A stretch of DNA of 64,000 nucleotides. Origin: Halobacillus litoralis (GTDB lineage Bacteria > Bacillota > Bacilli > Bacillales > Halobacillaceae). Positions 51,417 to 60,244 of this stretch are shown in pieces. The position numbers and the translations under genes are program-made. Every line of letters starts with the position of its first letter. Position 1 is the stretch's first letter. The stretch is taken from positions 620,001 to 684,000 of the forward strand of contig NZ_JAIVKN010000002.1 of the NCBI RefSeq assembly GCF_020524025.1. Reading direction: 5' to 3'. Under the pieces are notes generated by a model. The model was not told where the DNA came from. It saw only the letters and a program-made list of their open reading frames with translations, and did not search any database.

Positions 51417-52895
51417 TCACCGCGATATTTCTTTGGATACCATTAAACCAGATAAAGTTACCCCGAGCGTTCCTGCACCTGGAAAAACTGTATCCCCGCA
51501 CTGGTAAATACCAGAAATCCCCGTTCGGATAGAATAACTGTCTGCCCAGCTGTACTTTCCTGTAGGTGTATACCCCCCTACTTTCCCTTCTTTTCTGCGC
51601 AGCCATTTGTTAAACGTTACCGGTGTGCCGGGAAGCACAAGATCCAGGTTGTCTTTAAACGACGGGAAATAATGATGGATGGTATGAAGAAGTTTTTCTT
51701 TCATTTGTTCTTTGTCTGCTTCGTACTGTTTTGAATTCCACCACGGTTTTACAGATGTATGTGTCGAAATCGTAAAGGACCTTTTTCCTTGAGGAGCCAT
51801 CGTTGAATCACCCGGGTGTGATAATGAAAGAAGAAACTGCCCGCCATCATGGAGGTCATCCGGGTGGTCCGGGTCAATAAATTGATGATACAAAACATCC
51901 GTATCTTCAAATACTGTGTGGTTGACCCCCCCATGAATAATATACGCTCCCCATGCTTCCTTTTCTTTTTCATCAGAGGAACGAATATAGGACTGTTTAC
52001 CTAGTTCTTCAGATAACGTATCATGTAGATTATGGACAGAATTATTCAGCACCACTTTTTTTGCTTGAAATTCTTTGCTTCTTTTTGATTTCAGTGTGAA
52101 AAGAGATCCCTTTCTTTCAACTGAGTGGATTGGATGGCGCAGGAAAATTTCACCTCCGTCAGCCCGCGTATAGTCAGCTAATCGTTCGGCGATACTCGCA
52201 AGCCCCCCTTTTACCGCAAAGGCACCTTTATGGAACGTCTGTAAGGCTGCACATCCCAGGAAAGCAGGACAATACTCAACACTCGTTTGAACACTATCCA
52301 TCAGTTCTCCATTTAAAAAGATCCGAAAAAGCCGATGGTCTTCTAAGCCATATCTTTTTAATCGGTCTTCGACTGTCTGAGTCATAAAAGGAAGAAGCTT
52401 CACTGAAGACTTATTAATAAGTGGGAGTAATCGAACCATATCTTTCATTGTTCTTGGAGGAAAAACAGGTAAACGGTGGGTCAATTCATCTACAGCAGCC
52501 CCTACCCTGAAAACTTCTTGATAAAATTCTTGAATAGAAGAGGCTCTTGTTCCAAAAACCCTTTCGATTTCCCGATACCATTTTTCAGGTTTACGGTAAT
52601 AATGAATGGTCCGATCCGGCATATGGATATCCATAATCGTATCCAACAGGTGCATCTCTGGTTTAGGTAATTCTAAACGCTGAAATAAACGATCAAAGAC
52701 ACCACCTTCTTCAAATCCCATACCCACCGTCGCACCTGATTGAAACCGGTACCCTTCTCGTTCAAACTTTCCTGCACTTCCTCCTAATTCATTAGAAGCT
52801 TCGAACACAGCGACACGGTGACCGTTTTTTGTAAGATCTGCAGCAGCCGCCAATCCTCCAAAGCCTGCCCCTACAATTGCAACATCATAAACCAT
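51417..52895 (-). CDS. FAD-dependent carotenoid desaturase/isomerase-like protein (CrtI/CrtN/CrtISO group)
   Basis: 492 residues. The N-terminal dinucleotide fold is YDVAIVGAGFGGLAAAADL with the second conserved block FEASNELGGSAGKFEREGYRF. The C-terminal FAD motif of this family is GIYQCGDTVFPGAGTLGVTLSG. KGGLASIAERLADY and AALQTFHKGAFAVKGG are typical of phytoene-desaturase-like enzymes. Substrates are usually C30 or C40 carotenoids, consistent with pigmented halophilic Bacilli, but no crtM/crtN cluster is adjacent, so the role is inference. AGGAGGTG precedes the ATG at 52895, ten codons inside the frame. Confidence 0.85.
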   Translation of the reverse strand: MVYDVAIVGAGFGGLAAAADLTKNGHRVAVFEASNELGGSAGKFEREGYRFQSGATVGMGFEEGGVFDRLFQRLELPKPEMHLLDTIMDIHMPDRTIHYYRKPEKWYREIERVFGTRASSIQEFYQEVFRVGAAVDELTHRLPVFPPRTMKDMVRLLPLINKSSVKLLPFMTQTVEDRLKRYGLEDHRLFRIFLNGELMDSVQTSVEYCPAFLGCAALQTFHKGAFAVKGGLASIAERLADYTRADGGEIFLRHPIHSVERKGSLFTLKSKRSKEFQAKKVVLNNSVHNLHDTLSEELGKQSYIRSSDEKEKEAWGAYIIHGGVNHTVFEDTDVLYHQFIDPDHPDDLHDGGQFLLSLSHPGDSTMAPQGKRSFTISTHTSVKPWWNSKQYEADKEQMKEKLLHTIHHYFPSFKDNLDLVLPGTPVTFNKWLRRKEGKVGGYTPTGKYSWADSYSIRTGISGIYQCGDTVFPGAGTLGVTLSGLMVSKEISR

Positions 52896-53013
52896 CGGTT
52901 CACCTCCTCTTTTCTTTTCCCCCAAACAAAAAATTTTAAATAAATTTCTGCCGATTGCAGACCCTGGATACTTTCCAAACGTCTAATTATATGAGAAAGG
53001 AGAGATGTAGACG

Positions 53014-53562
53014 GTGACCGGGAACCCAAACGATACCTTCACACGTGATGAAGCTGTTGAGTTCATTATGAACCAATACGGTGAGTCGCTTAAACGAACC
53101 ATCTATACATATGTGAAAAACTACCATACAACGGACGACATCTTTCAAAACGTTCTTATCCAGATTTACCGGAAGTGGGATCAATTTAACGGTCAATCCC
53201 ATATAAAAACATGGTCGGTACGTATTGCTATTAATCAATGCAAAGACTACCTCCGCTCTCCCCTTCACCGTATTAAATTGGTCAGAAACAAATGGCTGGA
53301 TCAAAAAGACCCCCACCAGATTGAGCATACAGTCATGCAAAAAGAACAGTGGAACGAAATTGCAAACGCTATTTTACAACTACCTATTAAATACAGAGAA
53401 GTCATGATTTTGACATTTCAACAAGATATGACTCAAAAAGAGATTGCTGAAGTGACAAACACAAATGTGTCTACAGTAAAAACTCGTATGCAGCGCGCCA
53501 GGCAGCTGGTGAAAGAACAAGTAGATGAGGGGGTGCTGGATCCTTGGATCATCAACGAGTAA
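53014..53562 (+). CDS. RNA polymerase ECF sigma factor
   Basis: 182 residues. Sigma region 2 (about 14-80) includes YTYVKNYHTTDDIFQNVLIQIYRKW and HIKTWSVRIAINQCKDYLR. Region 4 (about 118-170) has LPIKYREVMILTFQQDMTQKEIAEVTNTNVSTVKTRMQRAR, an HTH ending with the expected STVKTRMQRAR. This is a sigma-70 family ECF factor of the SigV/SigM type by general look. GTG start after AAAGGAGAG. It overlaps the next gene by 19 bases, so both are made together. An ECF-like CGTC -10 lies at 52980-52983 (possible autoregulation). Confidence 0.92.
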   Translation: MTGNPNDTFTRDEAVEFIMNQYGESLKRTIYTYVKNYHTTDDIFQNVLIQIYRKWDQFNGQSHIKTWSVRIAINQCKDYLRSPLHRIKLVRNKWLDQKDPHQIEHTVMQKEQWNEIANAILQLPIKYREVMILTFQQDMTQKEIAEVTNTNVSTVKTRMQRARQLVKEQVDEGVLDPWIINE

Positions 53563-54689
53563 AAAAAGCCCTTGACCGGCAAATCAGTGAGCGCCCCTTA
53601 TTTACTAATAAGGATAAAGAGCGCTTTTATAAAAAGAAGACACACCCCGACCGACATTCCTTTTTTCACTTACCGAAGCTGATAACGGCTTTATTTGCTC
53701 TATGTATCGCAGGGGCATCAATTTACGTCTTCCATTCCGATCACCCATTTCAGAAATCAGAGCCAGTCAATGTAGAGGAAACTCCTTCTCCCTCTCCTAA
53801 TGAGGTTGAAGATATATCCCTTATTGAAAAAATTGATGAATTGAAACACTTACTTTTGAATGTGCCCGCACAGGAAGACGCAGCTGCGCTCATTGAGCGC
53901 TATAACGGTATAGAAGTGATGGCGGATTCAACAACCAGGATTGAAGATGGAAATGAGCTTAATCTTTTGAAGCAATCCTATGCCTTTACAGAAAATACAA
54001 TTGACCCTTTATCCTTTCAGTCAGACTGGCCTCCCTCCATTCAAAGTTTTCAAAGGGAGGATTTAGATCTTGCGCTGAATTTAGAATGGATTGATCAGGA
54101 GGATCAACCGCTTCACCTTGCTAAAGCTGAACTCTTCTACCTAGCGGAGAATGGCGAAGAAATAGTAAAGGAACTGTTCAGTTTATATTCTATGAAGCAC
54201 GATTTCAAGAAAGTGTCCGGTGTCAATCAACCTGTTATTTTGGATGATTTAATCTTATCCTCGATTGGTCGTTCTCTTAATAAAGATCCAGATTCTCTTA
54301 CGAAGGGCGACCTTTTAGAACTTGAGAAACTTACGATTAATGGGAGCCATTTAAACGGCATCTATGATGTCAAAGGAGATTTGGAGTATTTTGAAGCAAT
54401 GAAATCACTGAGAGTTTTGAAATTAAATCAAGCCATTATGAAAGACACCGTATTCAAAAAGATCCCCAGTTTAGAACAGCTGACTTTCATAGGGCCGACA
54501 GTCCTTGATCTAAGTAGTGTACAGGAAGGCTTACAAAACCTAAGGTACCTTAACATCATGAATTCTTCTTTTAATGGTACAGCTGAAGATATTCTTAAAT
54601 TAGAATCTCTTAATATTGTAACGCTCGATCCAACCGTTGTTCCTGAATATGAGAAGCTGCAGTTTGAAGGAATTGATGTACGCTGGTAA
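53544..54689 (+). CDS. Membrane protein with leucine-rich-repeat-like outer domain, putative anti-sigma factor
   Basis: 381 residues. The cytoplasmic N-terminus (1-45) is basic (DHQRVKKALDRQISERP...DKERFYKKK) and would contact the sigma factor. One transmembrane helix follows (about 46-63, LITALFALCIAGASIYVF). The outside part (64-381) starts with a Pro/Ser linker; residues about 270-375 have an irregular L-x2-L-x-L spacing (LEKLTING, LRVLKLNQ, LEQLTFIG, LRYLNIMN, LNIVTLDP), an LRR-like series. TTG start after GAGGGGG, overlapping the sigma gene by 19 bases. The anti-sigma role is inferred from order, topology and overlap. No known anti-sigma domain is recognised. Confidence 0.8.
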   Translation: MDHQRVKKALDRQISERPLFTNKDKERFYKKKTHPDRHSFFHLPKLITALFALCIAGASIYVFHSDHPFQKSEPVNVEETPSPSPNEVEDISLIEKIDELKHLLLNVPAQEDAAALIERYNGIEVMADSTTRIEDGNELNLLKQSYAFTENTIDPLSFQSDWPPSIQSFQREDLDLALNLEWIDQEDQPLHLAKAELFYLAENGEEIVKELFSLYSMKHDFKKVSGVNQPVILDDLILSSIGRSLNKDPDSLTKGDLLELEKLTINGSHLNGIYDVKGDLEYFEAMKSLRVLKLNQAIMKDTVFKKIPSLEQLTFIGPTVLDLSSVQEGLQNLRYLNIMNSSFNGTAEDILKLESLNIVTLDPTVVPEYEKLQFEGIDVRW

Positions 54690-54694
54690 TTCAT

Positions 54695-54730
54695 AGAAGA
54701 AGCCTGAAAGATAACAGGCTTCTTCTTATT
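54695..54730 (+). terminator. Sigma/anti-sigma operon terminator
   Basis: Stem AGAAGAAGCCTG / CAGGCTTCTTCT, 8-base loop, T-rich tail. Confidence 0.88.
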
Positions 54731-54751
54731 AATCAATAGGAGGCTATACAT

Positions 54752-56641
54752 ATGTGTGGAATTGTAGGATATGTTCATTCAAAAGAAAGCTATGAATCAG
54801 CTGTTATCGAAAGTATGATGGAAAGAATCCATCATCGTGGTCCTGATCATGGAGAGTCCTACACAGATGCATCTATTAGTTTAGGGTTCCGCCGTTTAAG
54901 CATCATTGATCGTACGTCGAATGCCAACCAGCCCATGTTCTGTGAAAACAATCGGTTTATTTTGGTATTTAACGGTGAAATTTATAATTTTCACCATTTG
55001 AAAGAGCAGCTGACTGCCGATGGTCATGAGTTCAAAAGTCACACAGATAGTGAAGTTATGCTCCATGGTTATGAACAATATGGTTTTGATGTTTTACAAA
55101 GGGTACGCGGGATGTTTGCGGTCGCTATCTGGGATAAAGAGAAAGAAGAATTGTTTTTAGCACGTGACCCTTTTGGAATCAAGCCTCTCTACTATACAGA
55201 AAACACTGAAGACGGCTCTTTTGTATTCGGATCTGAGATTAAGTCTTTCTTGTCCTACCCACCCTTTAAAAAAGAATTCAATGATGAAGCTTTACAGCCT
55301 TATCTCACCTTCCAATATTCAGCAATGGAAGAAACTTTCTTTAAGGGGGTTTACAAGCTTAAACCAGGCCATTATATGGTTTACAAATCTGGAGAGTTGA
55401 AAACCTACGCTTACTGGGATGCTTCTTACTCTGAGGAGACTACATCTCTTGAGACAGCTGTAGAAGATATTAAAAACTCAATGAAAGACTCTGTAAATTA
55501 CCATAAAATCAGCGATGTTCCTGTTGGTTCTTTTTTGTCAGGCGGCATTGATTCAAGCTATGTGACCACACTGCTTAAGCCTCAAAAAACATTTTCTGTC
55601 GGGTTTGAAGAATATGAGGGAATGTTTAACGAAACTAACCTTGCAGAGGACTTGTCACAAAAATTAAACGTCGATAATCATAAAAAGATGATATCTGGAG
55701 AAGAGTTTTTCGAAAAGATTCCATTGATTCAATATCACATGGATGAACCTCATGCGAACCTTTCTTCCATTCCGCTATATTTCTTAGCAGAACTGGCAAG
55801 TAAGCATGTGACCGTCGTCCTTTCCGGTGAAGGAGCAGATGAATTGTTTGGAGGCTATGACTGGTACAGAGTAAGTCCAAAACAAAAAGCCTATCAAAAA
55901 GTTCCCTTCGTGTTACGTCGGGCTACATCAAAAATCAGTCAGGGATTACCGGATAACCGTCTGACAAACTTTTTATCTTCAGGAGGCCAAAAGGTCGAAG
56001 AAAAATTCATTGGGCAGGCAAAAATTTTCAGCCGGACGGAATCAACAAAAGTTCTAAAACCATCTTATCTCAGTGATCATACATCAGACAGCATACTTGC
56101 TTCTACTTATGAAAAGGTATTGAAAGAAAATGATTATACAAAAATGCAGTACGCAGATATCCGCCATTGGTTACCAGGTGACATTTTACAAAAGGCAGAT
56201 AAAATGAGCTCCGCGCATTCTCTTGAACTTCGTGTCCCTTTCCTGGATTACAAAGTTATGGAATCTGCAAGTAAACTCACTCCTGAATTAAGGGCTGGTC
56301 GGAAAGATACAAAATATGCTTTAAGGCAGGCGGCGAAGTCTGTCCTTCCTGACGAATGGGCAAACCGCCCTAAAGTCGGCTTTCCAGTCCCTATTCGTCA
56401 CTGGCTCCGTGAAGAAAAATACTATAATCATATGAAGAGCGTTTTATCTTCTGAGACGGCATCCAAATTCTTTTACACAGAAGAACTAATACAGTACTTG
56501 GATGACCATTATGAGAATCGCGGAAATTATCAACGTTATATTTGGACGGTTTATGTATTTCTAATCTGGTATGGTGTTTATTTCTCCGCCGAAAACTCGA
56601 AAATTGAAGAGATCTCAGAACGAGAACTGGTACTTACTTAA
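54752..56641 (+). CDS. asnB: Asparagine synthase (glutamine-hydrolysing)
   Basis: 629 residues, close to Bacillus AsnB (632). The N-terminal glutaminase has the nucleophile Cys2 (MCGIVGY), HHRGPDHGE, NGEIYNF and the 101-kb-typical LARDPFGIKPLYY. The synthetase domain has the ATP-pyrophosphatase loop FLSGGIDSS (261-269), LSGEGADELFGGY, and HSLELRVPFLD. It turns aspartate, glutamine and ATP into asparagine. AGGAGG precedes the ATG. Other members of this family amidate cell-wall diaminopimelate, so a cell-wall role cannot be ruled out. Monocistronic. Confidence 0.92.
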   Translation: MCGIVGYVHSKESYESAVIESMMERIHHRGPDHGESYTDASISLGFRRLSIIDRTSNANQPMFCENNRFILVFNGEIYNFHHLKEQLTADGHEFKSHTDSEVMLHGYEQYGFDVLQRVRGMFAVAIWDKEKEELFLARDPFGIKPLYYTENTEDGSFVFGSEIKSFLSYPPFKKEFNDEALQPYLTFQYSAMEETFFKGVYKLKPGHYMVYKSGELKTYAYWDASYSEETTSLETAVEDIKNSMKDSVNYHKISDVPVGSFLSGGIDSSYVTTLLKPQKTFSVGFEEYEGMFNETNLAEDLSQKLNVDNHKKMISGEEFFEKIPLIQYHMDEPHANLSSIPLYFLAELASKHVTVVLSGEGADELFGGYDWYRVSPKQKAYQKVPFVLRRATSKISQGLPDNRLTNFLSSGGQKVEEKFIGQAKIFSRTESTKVLKPSYLSDHTSDSILASTYEKVLKENDYTKMQYADIRHWLPGDILQKADKMSSAHSLELRVPFLDYKVMESASKLTPELRAGRKDTKYALRQAAKSVLPDEWANRPKVGFPVPIRHWLREEKYYNHMKSVLSSETASKFFYTEELIQYLDDHYENRGNYQRYIWTVYVFLIWYGVYFSAENSKIEEISERELVLT

Positions 56642-56721
56642 AGGTCATTATGCGGATGAAGGGACAGAGAGAATCGGGGGGTGTGCTCTTCCCTCTTGAA
56701 GAACTTAAGTGATCCTCCACT

Positions 56722-56754
56722 AAAAAACGGCAGCGAACAACGCTGCCGTTTTTT
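56722..56754. terminator. Bidirectional terminator (asnB / M29 peptidase)
   Basis: 14-bp perfect stem AAAAAACGGCAGCG / CGCTGCCGTTTTTT, loop AACAA. Confidence 0.93.
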
Positions 56755-56761
56755 CTGATGA

Positions 56762-58009
56762 TTATTCAAATGTAATAGCCCAGCTTCCTTTACGCATCAC
56801 AGCTTCCGTTGTGCCATCTTCCAGCACGCCATCAATATCAAGGTCTGCTGATCCCATCATAAAATCAACATGAGAAAGGCTGTGGTTTACACCGTTCTGG
56901 TCGAGCTCTTCTTCACTCATATCAGAACCACCTTCCACATTATTTGGGTAAGCTTTCCCAAGAGCAAGGTGACAGGAGGCATTTTCATCATAAAGAGTGT
57001 TATAGAAAATGAGTCCTGACTGAGAAATCGGTGACTCGTGTGGAACAAGAGCAAGCTCTCCGAGACGGCGGGAGCCTTCATCAGTTTCAAGAAGGTGCTG
57101 TAGTGTTTCGCTGCCTTCTTCAGCTGTAAAATCGACCACTTTCCCTTCCTTGAACGTTAATGTGAAGTTATCGATGACATTTCCACCGTAATTCAATGGC
57201 TTTGTACTTGCCACAGTACCATCTACACCATATTTATGAGGAGCGGTGAACACTTCTTCGGTAGGCATGTTCGGGTTGAATTGCACACCACCTTCAACAG
57301 TCTTAGCCGGTCCTCCCTTCCAGACGTGACCCTTAGGTAAGGATACTTCCAAATCAGTACCTGGAGCTTTATAAATTAACTTTTGATACTGCTTTTTATT
57401 TAAGTATTCGCGCGCCGTAATTAAGTTTTGATTGTGCTCTTCCCATGCGGCTACAGGATCTTCACGGTCTACACGAACAATGCTGAAGATCTGCTTCCAT
57501 AGTTTTTCTACAGCGGTCTCTTCCGTTTCATTTGGAAAAATCTTTTGAGCCCAGGCAGGGACCGGAATACTCACAATGGACCATTGAATACGATCATTCA
57601 TCGTGTAGTTACGGAATGTTGCCATCGCTTCAGAACGAGCCTTATTAGAGGCCGCTACTTTTCCTGCATCGATGCCTTTCAATAGGTCTGGATCTGTGGA
57701 TCGAATAGACAGGATAGCTGCACCGTTCTCAGCAAAATATGTGAACTTCTGCTGCTGCCACTCCGGTACTTCCGATAGTGTCTCTTGATCAGCATACTCA
57801 TACTTCATGCGTGTCAGCTCATCATCACTCCAGTTGATATGTACGTCTTTCGCCCCCATTTCAAAGGCTTTACGTGCTACAATGCGGGTGAATTCAGCCC
57901 CTACTATCGTTGAATTGATCATAAGCAGTTGATTTTTTTGCAGATTGACTCCTGTACTTAACGCCAATTCTGCGTACTTTTCTAAGCTTTCATGACTCGG
58001 CATTTTCAT
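56762..58009 (-). CDS. Aminopeptidase, peptidase family M29 (paralogue 2)
   Basis: 415 residues, a close paralogue of the enzyme at 21031. Shared blocks include FNPNMPTEEVFTAPHK, ELALVPHESPISQ, FYNTLYDENASCHLALGKAYP and SLSHVDFMMGSADLDIDG, which hold the metal-binding Glu, His and Asp residues. Like its partner it would remove N-terminal residues from peptides with two divalent metal ions. AGGAGG stands before two adjacent ATGs; the one at 58009 has better spacing. Monocistronic between two terminators. Confidence 0.92.
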   Translation of the reverse strand: MKMPSHESLEKYAELALSTGVNLQKNQLLMINSTIVGAEFTRIVARKAFEMGAKDVHINWSDDELTRMKYEYADQETLSEVPEWQQQKFTYFAENGAAILSIRSTDPDLLKGIDAGKVAASNKARSEAMATFRNYTMNDRIQWSIVSIPVPAWAQKIFPNETEETAVEKLWKQIFSIVRVDREDPVAAWEEHNQNLITAREYLNKKQYQKLIYKAPGTDLEVSLPKGHVWKGGPAKTVEGGVQFNPNMPTEEVFTAPHKYGVDGTVASTKPLNYGGNVIDNFTLTFKEGKVVDFTAEEGSETLQHLLETDEGSRRLGELALVPHESPISQSGLIFYNTLYDENASCHLALGKAYPNNVEGGSDMSEEELDQNGVNHSLSHVDFMMGSADLDIDGVLEDGTTEAVMRKGSWAITFE

Positions 58010-58078
58010 CATTATTCCTCCTATTTACCTTTGTATCCGTATTCATTATTCCATAAATCCTGGTGCAGTACAAAAGAT

Positions 58079-58105
58079 GGCAGCCTGACATGCTGTCAGG
58101 CTGCC
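58079..58105 (-). terminator. ABC-F gene terminator
   Basis: 12-bp stem GGCAGCCTGACA / TGTCAGGCTGCC, then ATCTTTTG on the minus strand; a modest T-run, two bases after the stop. Confidence 0.8.
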
Positions 58106-58107
58106 GC

Positions 58108-60006
58108 TTATTCCTTCTCCATTTCTTCAACTATAAGAGAAAGTTCTTCCCACCGTTCCATCTTCGCTTCTAACTCCGCCTCAAGCTTTTGTTGTTCCTG
58201 CGAAAGCTCTTGGACTTTATCATAATTAGAAGCCTCTTCCGCAAGCTTTTCATTGATATCCTCTATATCCGCTTCCAGTGCAGCAATGTCATCTTCAATC
58301 GTTTCCCACTCTTGTTTCTCCCGGTAAGACAGCTTCCGTTTTCGGTTTGAGCGCCGGGTGTCTTCCTGGACAGATGGCTTCTTAGTCGTTACATGAGCAG
58401 CTTTTTGTTCTTCTTTTTTTGCGTCCAGGTACTCAGTGTAATTGCCGTAGAATCTTCGTATCTCTCCCCCTGTTTCAAAGGCAAGCAGCCGATCTACAAC
58501 GCGGTCCAGGAAATAACGGTCGTGTGAGACGGTGACGACAACTCCAGGGAATTGTTCTAAATAATCCTCCAGGATACTCAACGTCTCCGTATCTAAATCA
58601 TTGGTTGGTTCATCAAGAAATAAAACATTTGGTTCTTTCATTAATACCCTTAACAGATATAAACGTCTTCGCTCTCCTCCTGATAAACGCTTGATATACG
58701 TCCACTGTTGAGGTCTGGGGAATAAGAAACGTTCGAGCATTTGTTCAGCCGTAATTTCATCGCCTTCTGAGGTTGTAATGACTTCCGCTACCTCTTTGAT
58801 GTACTCGATCACCTTCAAGCTCTCATCCAGTTCGCCATGATCCTGTGTATAATAGCCGATTTTTACAGTAGCCCCCGTGTGAACCTCACCATCATCAGGC
58901 TTCAGGCGTTCTGCCATAATATTGAGAAGGGTTGTCTTCCCTGACCCATTAGGTCCAATAATACCGAGACGCTCTCCAGGAACAACTAAATAATTGAACT
59001 TTTCAATAAGAGTTTGAGAACCAAATGAGTGAGAGATCTCTTTCAACTCAATGACTTGATTGCCAAGCCTGGTGGAACCGATTGCCATTTCAACGTTCTC
59101 TTTATTTTTAACATAACTCTCTTCCTTCATCGCCTCCACCCGCTGCTTACGGGCTTTTTGTTTTGTCGTCCTTGCTTTAACACCTGCTTTAAGCCAGGCC
59201 AGTTCTCTGCGCAGCGTATTTTGATGTTTCTGCTCTGCCTGCCGTTCCCATTCTTCTCGTTCTGCTTTTTTCTCAAGGAACGTTTCGTAATTTCCTTCAT
59301 AGATAAATAACCGGCTTTGATCCAGTTCATAAATCAAATTCGTTACGCGATTTAAAAAGTAGCGGTCGTGCGTGACAACTACAAGAGAACCTTTGTAACC
59401 AGCCAGGTACTCTTCCATCCATTCAATTGTTTCATTATCCAGATGGTTGGTCGGCTCGTCTAACAAGAGCAGATCGGCTGGCTGAATGAGGGCTTTAGCA
59501 ATGGCAACGCGCTTCTTTTGTCCACCGGAGAGATCTTTCACCTTTTTATCAAAAAAAGTGATTCCTAATTTAGATAAGACAGTTTTAGCTATTGTGCTTG
59601 CTTCCCATGCGTCTTTCTCATCCATTTTCTGCTGAAGCTCCAGCATCTCTTCCTGCACACCTGTATCTTCAGGATTCTTTGCAAGTTCCAGCAGAACCTT
59701 CTCATATTTACGCATAAGAACCATGACTTCAGCATCTCCATCGTATATTTGTTCTAATACGCTTTTTTCCTCATCCAGGTCAGGGTCTTGAGGGAGATAT
59801 TCTACTGAAAAATCTTTAGCATGGTCCATGCTGCCTTTATCAGCACTTTCTATTCCTGCAAGTATTTTCAGCAGCGTTGATTTCCCCGTTCCATTCACAC
59901 CGATGAGACCGATACGCTGCTGGTTTGATATAGTAAAAGATAGTTCATTGAATAAGTCCTTATCTCCATAACTCTTACTCAATTCATTGACGGATAGTAA
60001 ACTCAT
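58108..60006 (-). CDS. yfmR: ABC-F ATPase, YfmR/Uup-type
   Basis: 632 residues with two ABC domains and no membrane segments. The first has GLIGVNGTGKSTLLK, LSGGQKKR and LLLLDEPTNHLD. The second has GIIGPNGSGKTTLLN, LSGGERRR and FLDEPTNDLD. Between them lies the P-site tRNA interaction linker (about 230-300, ERQAEQKHQNTLRRELAWLK type), and a C-terminal coiled coil (about 545-630) as in Uup and YfmR. ABC-F proteins bind the ribosomal E site; YfmR/Uup members help resolve stalled translation. AAAGGA is nine bases before the ATG at 60006. Monocistronic. An antibiotic-resistance role is less likely given the YfmR-like tail. Confidence 0.92.
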   Translation of the reverse strand: MSLLSVNELSKSYGDKDLFNELSFTISNQQRIGLIGVNGTGKSTLLKILAGIESADKGSMDHAKDFSVEYLPQDPDLDEEKSVLEQIYDGDAEVMVLMRKYEKVLLELAKNPEDTGVQEEMLELQQKMDEKDAWEASTIAKTVLSKLGITFFDKKVKDLSGGQKKRVAIAKALIQPADLLLLDEPTNHLDNETIEWMEEYLAGYKGSLVVVTHDRYFLNRVTNLIYELDQSRLFIYEGNYETFLEKKAEREEWERQAEQKHQNTLRRELAWLKAGVKARTTKQKARKQRVEAMKEESYVKNKENVEMAIGSTRLGNQVIELKEISHSFGSQTLIEKFNYLVVPGERLGIIGPNGSGKTTLLNIMAERLKPDDGEVHTGATVKIGYYTQDHGELDESLKVIEYIKEVAEVITTSEGDEITAEQMLERFLFPRPQQWTYIKRLSGGERRRLYLLRVLMKEPNVLFLDEPTNDLDTETLSILEDYLEQFPGVVVTVSHDRYFLDRVVDRLLAFETGGEIRRFYGNYTEYLDAKKEEQKAAHVTTKKPSVQEDTRRSNRKRKLSYREKQEWETIEDDIAALEADIEDINEKLAEEASNYDKVQELSQEQQKLEAELEAKMERWEELSLIVEEMEKE

Positions 60007-60201
60007 AACGATCATTCCTTTAAAGAGAATCTTTTTTAATCATATCACATCAGGGTGATCTTTCGTTCCAAAGACGGCGCTGACTGTTGATTGGTCATCT
60101 GGAAGCTGTAAGGATAGGAAAGCTCGTGGTTTCCTGTCCTTACACGCATCTAAAGCTTTTGTAGACTTAAGTTCGAGAGAATGTCTCCGTTACGGACTAT
60201 T

Positions 60202-60237
60202 AAAAAACTGCCCTGAACCGGTAGGTTCTAGGGCAGT
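60202..60237 (-). terminator. AGCS gene terminator
   Basis: Stem ACTGCCCTGAACC / GGTTCTAGGGCAGT, followed by a T-run on the minus strand. Confidence 0.88.
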
Positions 60238-60244
60238 AAGTAGT

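Noticed and set aside
58108-60006. Antibiotic-resistance ABC-F protein
   Set aside because: The long C-terminal coiled coil and the overall sequence resemble YfmR/Uup housekeeping factors rather than Vga, Lsa or Msr resistance proteins.
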